From Streptosporangiaceae bacterium (GTDB lineage Bacteria > Actinomycetota > Actinomycetes > Streptosporangiales > Streptosporangiaceae), in contig JASHSZ010000626.1 of assembly GCA_030040815.1 (NCBI GenBank), positions 1-5,202 of the forward strand: a DNA stretch of 5,202 nt. Direction: 5' to 3'. Below are positions 1-4,570 of this stretch, piece after piece. Position 1 is the first letter of the stretch, and each line of letters opens with the position of its first letter. The notes under the pieces are model-generated. The model was not told the DNA's origin, searched no databases, and was given only the letters and a program-made list of their open reading frames with translations. The translations under genes were made by a program, and so were the position numbers.

Positions 1-207
1 GCCCGCCTTCCCCGCCTGGCCATGCCCACACTCGTCATCCACGGTGACGTGGATCGCCTCATGCCACTCGAGAACTCGCGTCGGATCACTGCCGCCATCT
101 CCGGCGCGCGCCTGGAAGTCATCCCCGGTGCGAGCCATATCTTCTGGACCGACCAGCCGGAACGCACGCGCGCCGTCCTGGAGTCCTTCCTGGTCCACGA
201 TCAATGA
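1..207 (+). CDS. alpha/beta hydrolase, C-terminal part (5' end outside window)
   Basis: The frame is open from base 1 and stops with TGA at 205-207, so this is the last 68 codons of a longer gene. It shows the end of an alpha/beta-hydrolase fold: a hydrophobic strand followed by HGDVDRLMP, where the second Asp (52-54) fits the catalytic acid position, then about 28 residues later GASHIFW, whose His (136-138) fits the catalytic base. The final helix (RTRAVLESFL) is typical of the family's end. The nucleophile Ser lies upstream of the window, so substrate and enzyme class (esterase, lipase, haloperoxidase-like or C-C hydrolase) cannot be given. The ATG at 22 is an internal Met and not a plausible start, because the fold needs about 200 more residues. 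Family placement rests on motif order and is fairly secure. Confidence 0.85.
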   Translation, partial: ARLPRLAMPTLVIHGDVDRLMPLENSRRITAAISGARLEVIPGASHIFWTDQPERTRAVLESFLVHDQ

Positions 208-214
208 TTGGGGC

Positions 215-229
215 CGCTGACTCGCAGCG
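215..229 (+). terminator. small hairpin after the hydrolase gene
   Basis: CGCTG (215-219) and CAGCG (225-229) form a 5-bp stem with a 5-base loop eight bases after the hydrolase stop codon. There is no T-run after it. The position suits a weak terminator, but a stem this short is expected by chance in GC-rich DNA. Confidence 0.2.
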
Positions 230-270
230 TTAGAACGGCCTGTGAGCCGGTGCGCGTTGGTCCGCCGGGG

Positions 271-405
271 CTAGAACTCGACGAGGTTGGCAGATCCTGA
301 AACCGTCGCTCCTAGCCGGAGCATCGCCTCGTGGCCGTGCGGCTGCACCACCATCGGCTTCACAAGGTCTTGCAGCGTCGGCGCGGCCAATATCGACCCC
401 CGAGA
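271..405 (-). pseudogene. unassigned C-terminal protein scrap
   Basis: On the minus strand a 44-codon open stretch between a TGA (406-408) and a TAG (271-273) reads like genuine protein: hydrophobic and charged residues alternate sensibly through ILAAPTLQDLVKPMVVQPHG, then EAMLRLGATVSGSANLVEF and stop. It has no start codon with a ribosome binding site. The preceding minus-strand sequence keeps a protein-like look only in another frame (ALADPLLISG, about 405-435), which suggests a frameshift near 400. I do not recognise the family. The best reading is the 3' end of a decayed minus-strand gene. It could also be a chance open frame, as 44 codons is short for DNA this GC-rich. Confidence 0.25.
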
Positions 406-480
406 TCAACAACGGGTCGGCGAGCGCGGAAGCCGGGGGTTGGCCCGAGCTCCCGAGGCCAGACGTCGTGGGCCAAGGGT

Positions 481-999
481 TCAGAAATTTCGCGGCGAAG
501 GCGGCCGTTGGAAGTCCATCCCTGCGGACAGCAACGCGAGTTCCTGAGGAATGTTAGGACTAACTGGTTCCGCAGTTGGCTATCTGAGCAGCTCCTCACC
601 AGTTGCCGCTATGGACGGGGTTCGCGGTTGCTATTGGCTGGGTCTGCCAGGTGACGCCGTTGTACCAGCTCTGGTTCAGTCCCATGCACCAGCTTGTGGG
701 ACTTCGGCGTGCCTCGGTCAGTCGGTGAGCTTCATGGCCTCAGCCCGGTCCTCCACGAGGCCGGCGTCCAGGTCCTCCCGCTGGGCGCAGAACGCGCCAG
801 CCGCGCGCGCCGACCGGGCCAGTGGCTCGTGCCGTGCCGCCCGCTCGTGGTCCCCCTGACGTCGCGCGAGCGCGGCCTCGACGTCAGCCCTGATCGCCGA
901 CGCGTCCATGCGCTGCCGGGCCAGCCGGACCTGGCGGAGCTCGGCGCCGACGCACTGGGGCAGCCACGCGGTTTCCGCAGCGCAGCGCCGGGCCGGCGA
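481..999 (-). pseudogene. MobF/TraA-type conjugative relaxase, C-terminal remnant, frameshifted
   Basis: Read on the minus strand from about 999 downward, the frame gives RRCAAETAWLPQCVGAELRQ, then VRLARQRMDASAIRADVEAA, a GDHERAARHE segment, and AFCAQREDLDAGLVEDRAEA, ending at a TGA at 718-720. This succession (ETAW...VG.ELR.VRL, AIRAD.EA, GDH.RAARHE.LA.S.RA, AFY..RE.L...MEDR.EW) is the pattern I recall from the C-terminal third of actinobacterial TrwC/TraA (MobF) relaxases. It resumes in a second frame at 609-717 (EPELVQRRHLADP, matching the family's ADAELRRRHP), and possibly in a third at 481-597 (TAEPVSPNIPQELAL, compare PLRSAEP.PVS). At least two frame changes and in-frame stops make it non-functional. 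The family call comes from recalled patterns and was not searched; the 718-999 part is the most secure. Confidence 0.5.
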
Positions 1000-1165
1000 G
1001 ATCTGGAACTACCGCGAGCGGTTCGGGGGGAATCGCGAGACAGAGCCGTGCGGCCCCGAGTCCGACGGCGACAGCCCGGACAAGCGAGGAGCGTCGCACG
1101 ACGCCTACGCCGCGATGACCCGAACCGACAAGGCGGGCATGTCGGCGTTGTCCGCCCTTCTCGTG
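998..1165 (+). pseudogene. MobF/TraA-type relaxase, middle fragment in opposite orientation
   Basis: The plus frame reads EIWNYRERFGGN, RETEPCGPESDGDSPDKRGA and SHDAYAAMTRTDKAGMSALS. In actinobacterial relaxases a segment of the form YRE.YG...PTDPIGPEP...SPDKRAAWH.A.AAL.R.D...M..L lies just before the ETAW...ELR block. That block is found here on the other strand, starting at about 993. The two pieces are consecutive in the ancestral protein yet diverge from a point near base 998, which implies an inversion breaking the gene. There is no start codon or ribosome binding site of its own. After about 1165 the frame continues without recognisable content. The open frame extends from 908 to 1273, but only 998-1165 has family-like content. 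Confidence 0.42.
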
Positions 1166-1260
1166 CCCGGTCCCCGAACTGATCAGCGCACCGTCCTAGC
1201 CCCGATCGGGCAGACCGCTCACCTGCCCGTTCCAGCGGAGCGGGACTGCCCAGGGTCCAC
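1166..1260. other. no recognisable gene between remnants
   Basis: This stretch lies between the relaxase piece and the acetyltransferase scrap. I see no frame with protein-like composition, no ribosome binding site, and no clear repeat or RNA fold. It is probably scar sequence left by the rearrangements that produced the neighbouring fragments. Confidence 0.3.
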
Positions 1261-1434
1261 AACCTGGCCATAGTCGAGCAGCATCACGTCGTTGTCAGGG
1301 AAGTACTCCTCGACCCGCTTGATGCACTGAGCGCTAATCGGATCATGGAAGATGAACTCCGGCCAGGTGGGGCGGAACGCGGCGCTCGCTTCCTCATCGA
1401 GGTCATGCCGCTCAGCGTGCTGTTCCCGCTGTAG
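1261..1434 (-). pseudogene. GNAT-like N-acetyltransferase, N-terminal remnant
   Basis: On the minus strand, within a longer open frame (1219-1581), residues read ERHDLDEEASAAFRPTWPEF, then IFHDPISAQCIKRVEEYFPD and NDVMLLDYGQVV. This resembles the N-terminus of an actinobacterial GNAT-type acetyltransferase: an Asp/Glu-rich first helix, a WPEFIFHDP motif, a helix with RV..YFP, and the beta strand DVMLLD, after which the family normally continues with VAGGWGV and the acetyl-CoA site. Here the frame runs instead into unrelated residues and a stop, so the catalytic and CoA-binding parts are missing. No convincing start or ribosome binding site was found. It is a truncated, non-functional leftover. 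The identification rests on recalled motif similarity and could be wrong as to family, although the protein-like quality of this strand and frame is clear. Confidence 0.42.
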
Positions 1435-1617
1435 TTCACCTTCGCCGCTGGCTACCGGGCTGTAGTTGTCGTGCTGGCTGGCATCGTCGCTTATGCTTTC
1501 GTGAACGCCCGCCGGGAGCATTCCGCGCCGATCCCCCAACCGGCGCACAACCCGAGCGCGCCAGCGCACGCGGATACGCAACGGGAGCGAGCGGCTGGCA
1601 TAGGAGAGATCTCATGA
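1435..1617 (+). pseudogene. membrane-protein tail overlapping the decarboxylase start
   Basis: After a TAG at 1432-1434, the plus frame is open for 60 codons to a TGA at 1615-1617, which overlaps the decarboxylase ATG in an ATGA arrangement. It encodes one hydrophobic helix, FAAGYRAVVVVLAGIVAYAF, followed by a basic stop-transfer patch (NARREH) and a Pro/Ala-rich, hydrophilic tail ending AAGIGEIS. This looks like the last membrane segment and cytoplasmic tail of a transporter or other membrane protein. The overlap implies it was once translated in one operon with the decarboxylase. The body of the protein is gone; recognisable sequence just upstream belongs to a minus-strand acetyltransferase. 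GTG codons at 1471 and 1501 could start a short product, but neither has an obvious ribosome binding site. An amino-acid permease would fit the context; this is inference only. Confidence 0.4.
1602..1607 (+). promoter_or_regulatory. ribosome binding site of the decarboxylase
   Basis: AGGAGA lies six bases before the ATG at 1614. It is a strong Shine-Dalgarno match at good spacing and fixes that ATG as the start. Confidence 0.75.
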
Positions 1618-2858
1618 CCGCCGCTGCTCCGTTCCGGGTGGGTGATTGGCTTCCGTCGGACCAGCGGGTTCTCGGACAGTGGGTTGATGACCTCTCCGCG
1701 AAGGCCGACGCCCGTGGCGACGTGCCGCTGCTCCCGGTGGTCGAGGAGTTCCGGAATCTGATCGAGCGGGATCCCGAGATCTACATGCTGTTCGCGTTCA
1801 TGCTGACGCAGACGTCCCGCAAGCTGACGCCGGCAGGCAAGCCTCAGGTCAAGACCGTTGATCATTTGCTCAAGCTCTTCAACCACGTCATGACGCACGC
1901 CCCGGAATACGACGACAGCGGGCTCGTCGGCTTCCCGATCAACGCCATTCTCGACTGGGCGATGGGCACCCACGCAGGGTTTGCCGCGTTCCTGAACGAC
2001 CGGGTCAACCGGCAGTTCAAGAAAATGCTCAACGAGTGGGGCCTGTTCCTGAAGTCTGCTGATTCGGCCGGCGTGCTCAACAGCACCGACTCGGGCTGGT
2101 TCGGCCCGAAGGCCATGGCGAAGATGCCGCATTTCGCCGAGGATTTCGTGTGCGACTCGGCGAAGCCGCATTACGGTTTCGCCTCGTGGGATGACTTCTT
2201 CACCCGGCGGTTCCGCCCCGGGGTTCGGCCGGTGGCTTCCCCTGACGACCTCGATGTGATCGTCAACGCCTGCGAGTCGGCGCCCTATCGGCTGAGCCAC
2301 GACGTGCACCGTCACGATAGGTTCTGGGTCAAGGGGCAGCCGTACTCCGTCGCCCACATGCTGGCCAGCGATCCGTGGGCCGATCAGTTTGTCGGCGGCA
2401 CCATATACCAGGCATTCCTCAGCGCGCTGAGCTACCACCGGTGGCACAGCCCGGTCGACGGCCGGATAGTGAAGGCGTACACGCACGACGGCACGTATTA
2501 CTCCGAGACTCCTGCCCTGGGATATGACCCAGCCGCTCCCAACGATTCGCAGGGCTACATCACCGAGGTGGCCACCCGAGCGATGCTGTTCATCGAGGCC
2601 GACAATCCGGCTATCGGACTCATGTGCGTCCTTCCAGTCGGCATGGCCGAGGTTTCCAGCTGCGACATCACCGTGTACCAGGGACAGCACGTGAAGAAGG
2701 GCGACCAGCTTGGAATGTTCCACTTTGGCGGCTCGACGCACTGCCTGATGTTCCGGCCCCGAGTCCGCCTCGACTTCGATTTCCACGGGCAGACGCCCGG
2801 GCTTACCTCCGGCAACATACCGGTCAACGCCAGGATCGCGACGGTCGTCCGGTCATGA
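1614..2858 (+). CDS. pyruvoyl-dependent decarboxylase of the phosphatidylserine decarboxylase family (PSDC domain, PsiD-like)
   Basis: This intact 414-residue protein has two parts. Residues about 40-175 form a helical N-terminal region like the PSDC domain (phosphatidylserine decarboxylase-associated). About 185-405 is the PSD core, with SWDDFFTRRFRPGVRP (191-206), KGQPYS, YHRWHSPVDG (274-283) and FGGSTH (371-376). By family precedent the chain cleaves itself between Gly373 and Ser374, Ser374 becomes the pyruvoyl group, and a short alpha chain (374-414) stays bound to the beta chain. His275 and His278 match the conserved HRxH of E. coli Psd. Where Psd has SPADG with its charge-relay Asp, this protein has NACES, with Glu221. 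No membrane anchor or signal peptide is seen, so a soluble cytoplasmic enzyme is likely. The PSDC domain and the NACES motif resemble PSD-like amino-acid decarboxylases (fungal tryptophan decarboxylase PsiD is the known example), so a free amino acid may be the substrate. The fold is secure; the substrate is inference. Confidence 0.88.
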   Translation: MTAAAPFRVGDWLPSDQRVLGQWVDDLSAKADARGDVPLLPVVEEFRNLIERDPEIYMLFAFMLTQTSRKLTPAGKPQVKTVDHLLKLFNHVMTHAPEYDDSGLVGFPINAILDWAMGTHAGFAAFLNDRVNRQFKKMLNEWGLFLKSADSAGVLNSTDSGWFGPKAMAKMPHFAEDFVCDSAKPHYGFASWDDFFTRRFRPGVRPVASPDDLDVIVNACESAPYRLSHDVHRHDRFWVKGQPYSVAHMLASDPWADQFVGGTIYQAFLSALSYHRWHSPVDGRIVKAYTHDGTYYSETPALGYDPAAPNDSQGYITEVATRAMLFIEADNPAIGLMCVLPVGMAEVSSCDITVYQGQHVKKGDQLGMFHFGGSTHCLMFRPRVRLDFDFHGQTPGLTSGNIPVNARIATVVRS

Positions 2859-2870
2859 GCGGCTGAGGCA

Positions 2871-2895
2871 GTGAGGCGAGTCGTTAAGGCCTCAC
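2871..2895. terminator. hairpin between convergent reading frames
   Basis: GTGAGGC (2871-2877) and GCCTCAC (2889-2895) form a perfect 7-bp stem with an 11-base loop. It starts 12 bases after the decarboxylase stop and overlaps the stop codon of the convergent minus-strand frame, a natural place for a bidirectional terminator. No T-run follows on either side, as is common in actinomycetes. Confidence 0.4.
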
Positions 2896-3240
2896 CTGAA
2901 CTCCGGGAAAGTCCACTCCCCGCTGTCGCCGCTGTTGCCGATCTCGGGCCGCGCCGAGGCGATCGCAGAGCCCCCGAACATGCGCCGGTGCTGAACCGCG
3001 GCGGCAGGGGTCAGGCCGGCGACGAACGCCTCCACTTCGTCGTAGAGCCCTTCGGGGTCGTCGGTCAGGTGGGGCAGTGCGGTCGTCAGGATCGGCAGTA
3101 TCCCGATCGCCGCAGAGAACCTGCCGCCGTGGACTGGCAGGTGAGCATGTCCGGGTTCAGCCGCAGCATGTTCGACAGCATTGGCGAGCAACGTGCGTTT
3201 CCTTCGAAGTAATCGCCGCCCTCACCAGCACCCTGGGCGG
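2892..3240 (-). pseudogene. unknown protein, C-terminal fragment with apparent frameshift
   Basis: The minus strand is clearly coding. From about 3120 down to the TGA at 2892-2894 it reads GILPILTTALPHLTDDPEGL, YDEVEAFVAGLTPAAAVQHR and RMFGGSAIASARPEIGNSGD, ending GEWTFPEFR. Upstream, two frames compete. The same frame gives LLANAVEHAAAEPGHAHLPV from a TTG at 3189-3191. The neighbouring frame gives GAGEGGDYFEGNAR (about 3195-3236) and then NMLRLNPDMLTCQSTAAGS (to about 3120), which looks more like real protein. The simplest reading is a frameshift near 3115-3125 in a gene whose 5' end was lost around 3240, next to the PadR promoter. I do not recognise the family; no catalytic motif or membrane helix stands out. 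If the TTG start were used, a 99-residue protein could still be made, but no good ribosome binding site precedes it. Confidence 0.45.
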
Positions 3241-3280
3241 GTCTGCTGGGCACGGCCACTACTCTGTGATACGTTGTAGC

Positions 3281-3303
3281 GGTACTCGGTATTACGGAGT
3301 ACC
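3281..3303. promoter_or_regulatory. palindromic operator of the padR operon, overlapping the probable promoter
   Basis: GGTACTC (3281-3287) and GAGTACC (3297-3303) are perfect inverted repeats. The middle continues the symmetry (GTA-T-TAC, 3289-3295), so 22 of 23 bases obey dyad symmetry about 3292, with one mismatched pair (3288/3296). PadR regulators bind such palindromes as winged-helix dimers and usually repress their own promoters. The site ends 23 bases before the ATG at 3327. TATTAC (3290-3295) inside it could serve as a -10 element, with TGATAC (3267-3272) 17 bases upstream as a poor -35; that promoter assignment is weak. The symmetry is seen directly; binding by the adjacent PadR is inferred. 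Confidence 0.62.
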
Positions 3304-3315
3304 AGGTGGACCGAA

Positions 3316-3320
3316 GAGGA
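3316..3320 (+). promoter_or_regulatory. ribosome binding site of the padR gene
   Basis: GAGGA lies six bases before the ATG at 3327. An alternative GTG at 3306 has GGAG at 3296-3299 at the same spacing, but that site falls inside the palindrome, and starting there would add seven residues the PadR fold does not need. The ATG at 3327 is preferred. Confidence 0.6.
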
Positions 3321-3326
3321 CCGGCG

Positions 3327-3653
3327 ATGGACGACCTGACCGAGATGCTGAAGGGCACGCTTGAGGGCTGCGTGCTAGAAGTCATCGGCAGTGAGGAGAC
3401 CTACGGGTACGCCATTACGCGCCGGCTGAACGAGCTCGGCTTCGCCGGCGTAATCGAGGGGACGGTCTACACCATCTTGCTCCGGCTGGAGAGGAACGCG
3501 CTCGTCGCGGTGACGAAACGACCATCCGGGATCGGGCCGCCGCGAAAGTTTTATGCGCTCAACGACGCGGGACGCGAAGAACTCGCGACGTTCTGGGCGA
3601 AATGGGACTACCTCTCGGCACGAATCGACAAGCTCAGGGAGGGCGGGAGATGA
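3327..3653 (+). CDS. PadR-family winged-helix transcriptional repressor
   Basis: The 108-residue product has the PadR layout. Residues 6-40 (MLKGTLEGCVLEVI, then TYGYAITRRL) form the first helices with the typical GYxI(T/S)xxL motif. The recognition helix follows at about 44-57 (EGTVYTILLRLE, matching the family's GTLYPxLxRLE). The beta wing is at 58-78 with the GPPRKFYAL motif, and a single dimerisation helix closes the protein at 81-105. The length and single C-terminal helix fit the short PadR subfamily-2 type. It is the first gene of an operon: its TGA overlaps the ATG of the first DUF1048 gene by four bases. A near-perfect palindrome upstream suggests autoregulation. PadR proteins of this context often respond to lipophilic or cationic compounds and control exporters; no ligand can be read from the sequence. 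Confident family call. Confidence 0.93.
   Translation: MDDLTEMLKGTLEGCVLEVIGSEETYGYAITRRLNELGFAGVIEGTVYTILLRLERNALVAVTKRPSGIGPPRKFYALNDAGREELATFWAKWDYLSARIDKLREGGR
3636..3643 (+). promoter_or_regulatory. ribosome binding site of the first DUF1048 gene
   Basis: AGGGAGGG, inside the end of padR, lies six bases before the ATG at 3650. It decides for this start over the ATG at 3602, which would overlap padR by about 50 bases without an equally good site. Confidence 0.65.
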
Positions 3654-4006
3654 CCTTCTGGGAGACCTTGACAGGCAGCGATCTCACCAGGGAATGGAAG
3701 GCGTTCGAAGCCCGGGCCGAGGCATTGCCGGCCGATTACCGGGCGGCGTGGGAACAGCTCAAGGTTCACCTCTTCCCCTACTCAGGCTTCACGGGTCGCA
3801 ACCTGATGCCGATCCTCGACGGCGCCCTGGGGCTCCTCGAGGAAACAGCGGCGGACGGGCTGACCATTCACGAGGTGCTGGGCGACGACATCGCGGGCTT
3901 CTGTGCGGCGCTGGCCGACGGCGAAGGGGCTAGGAGCTATCGCGACCGGTGGCGCGACCAGTTGAACAGGAACGTCGCAAGGAAATTGGGTCAGCTAGGA
4001 GGCTGA
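3650..4006 (+). CDS. DUF1048 family protein, first copy
   Basis: The 118-residue product is predicted to be almost entirely helical and soluble. It carries the DUF1048 pattern: an N-terminal helix with W(K/R)A...AR...LP.DY (residues about 16-30), a central helix (YRAAWEQLKVHLF), a Leu-rich amphipathic stretch (ILDGALGLLEE), then EVLGDDIAGFCAAL near residues 85-98. Its last 20 residues (SYRDRWRDQLNRNVARKL) form a basic helix absent from the neighbouring copy. DUF1048 genes typically sit beside padR genes. From memory, Listeria lftS next to lftR is one example, where the pair affects a multidrug exporter; its biochemical role is unknown. Here it overlaps padR by four bases, so the two are translationally coupled, and a role as a partner or modulator of PadR is a reasonable inference. 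Family call is firm, function open. Confidence 0.85.
   Translation: MTFWETLTGSDLTREWKAFEARAEALPADYRAAWEQLKVHLFPYSGFTGRNLMPILDGALGLLEETAADGLTIHEVLGDDIAGFCAALADGEGARSYRDRWRDQLNRNVARKLGQLGG
3997..4002 (+). promoter_or_regulatory. ribosome binding site of the second DUF1048 gene
   Basis: A perfect AGGAGG lies five bases before a GTG at 4008. It supports the non-ATG start and implies efficient translation of the third gene. Confidence 0.8.
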
Positions 4007-4007
4007 C

Positions 4008-4277
4008 GTGGGCATCCAGGACATCATTGAGGGCAAGAAGCAGTGGCGAGCGCACATGGCGCGGGTCAAGGCGCTCCCGCCGGACTACCAGATCGTCTAC
4101 CGGGAGATTCAGAGGTACCTCTTCAAGGTCGGAAACGGGCGCCTGCTCTCAGGGATCGTCGATTTTTTCGAGGAGGGCGCCGCGGCCGGCAAGGGCGTCC
4201 TGGAACTCATCGGCAACGACGTCGCTGCATTCTGCGACGACCTGCTCAAGGACTCGCGCACCTGCGCGGACATCTAA
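4008..4277 (+). CDS. DUF1048 family protein, second copy (GTG start)
   Basis: The 89-residue product aligns along its length with the preceding gene. WRAHMARVKALPPDYQIVYR matches the upstream W(K)AFEARAEALPADY segment, YLFKVGNGRLLSGIVDFFEE matches HLFPYSGFTGR...ILDGALGLLEE, and ELIGNDVAAFCDDLL matches EVLGDDIAGFCAAL. It is shorter because it lacks the basic C-terminal helix. It is soluble and helical, without signal peptide or membrane span. The GTG start follows the previous stop by one base, so both are in one operon with padR. Tandem copies that have clearly diverged but keep the LP.DY and (G/D)(N/D)D.A.FC motifs suggest an old duplication and possibly a heterodimer; this is inference. The gene ends with TAA immediately followed in frame by TAG, a double stop. 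The following gene is 293 bases away and unrelated. Confidence 0.85.
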   Translation: MGIQDIIEGKKQWRAHMARVKALPPDYQIVYREIQRYLFKVGNGRLLSGIVDFFEEGAAAGKGVLELIGNDVAAFCDDLLKDSRTCADI

Positions 4278-4297
4278 TAGGAGTCCATCGGCGGGAA

Positions 4298-4312
4298 CCC
4301 GGTACGGCCGGG
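4298..4312 (+). terminator. weak hairpin after the padR-DUF1048 operon
   Basis: CCCGG (4298-4302) and CCGGG (4308-4312) form a 5-bp all-GC stem with a 5-base loop, 20 bases after the last stop codon. There is no T-run. Position is right for a terminator, but the stem is short. Confidence 0.28.
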
Positions 4313-4450
4313 AAGTAACACCCGTCGACCCAGGGCAACTGGCGGATGGCCGAGCCGAGCCGATTCGGTCGACGTGAAGGTCGAACTACCGACAGGATCA
4401 CGGGTTCACCGCTGAGATCGGGGTCGGCAAAGCGCGAACGGGCCGGCGTC

Positions 4451-4495
4451 GCGATCATCACCAGGGCGCTTCCCTGGCTGCTGCTGACCGATCGC
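4451..4495. repeat. nested inverted repeat (two-stage hairpin)
   Basis: An inner perfect 6-bp stem, CCAGGG (4461-4466) with CCCTGG (4472-4477), has a 5-base loop. It sits within an outer perfect 6-bp inverted repeat, GCGATC (4451-4456) with GATCGC (4490-4495). The unpaired bases between the stages are unequal (4 and 12), so the whole would fold as a stem with an asymmetric internal loop. It lies 75-120 bases before the antiporter start and could be an RNA structure in its leader, a terminator, or a protein-binding site. Confidence 0.4.
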
Positions 4496-4570
4496 AGTGA
4501 CCTGGCCGCGCGCCCGGCCCCGCGCTGAGCGGTCACGACCCGGTCCGGCCCGCTCTGCGAGAATCGGCTC

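Larger units (their letters stand above)
4278..4570. other. intergenic region between the padR operon and the antiporter gene
   Basis: No convincing gene lies here. A plus frame from 4346 to 4528 (60 codons; its second half reads GVAIITRALPWLLLTDRSDL) and an overlapping minus frame (SALVMIATPARSRFADPDLS) are both open, but neither has a ribosome binding site or a family I recognise. A small stem, CCCGG/CCGGG (4298-4312), could end the padR operon. A nested inverted repeat occurs at 4451-4495. GAGCGG (4527-4532) and CCGCTC (4550-4555) are inverted repeats just before the antiporter start. No clear promoter was found. Confidence 0.4.

Noticed and set aside
694..1182. Plus-strand open frame of 162 codons
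   Set aside because: It is Arg/Pro-rich and opposite the relaxase remnant; no ribosome binding site and no motif.
732..1271. Minus-strand open frame of 179 codons
   Set aside because: It is extremely Arg/Ser/Pro-rich and out of frame with the protein-like minus-strand relaxase fragment, so it is a composition artefact.
1491..2786. Long minus-strand open frame of 431 codons opposite the decarboxylase
   Set aside because: It is the shadow of a strongly supported plus-strand gene in GC-rich DNA; its composition is Arg/Gly/Val/His-rich with no recognisable motif.
3306..3326. Earlier GTG start for padR
   Set aside because: Its ribosome binding site would lie inside the palindrome, and the seven extra residues are not needed by the PadR fold; the ATG at 3327 has its own GAGGA at good spacing.
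3602..3649. Earlier ATG for the first DUF1048 gene
   Set aside because: It would overlap padR by about 50 bases and add 16 residues outside the domain; the ATG at 3650 has a better ribosome binding site and the usual ATGA overlap.
4346..4528. Possible 60-codon plus-strand gene before the antiporter
   Set aside because: It has no ribosome binding site and no recognisable family, and a minus-strand frame across the same bases looks equally plausible. It spans the nested inverted repeat, so it was noted only within the intergenic entry.
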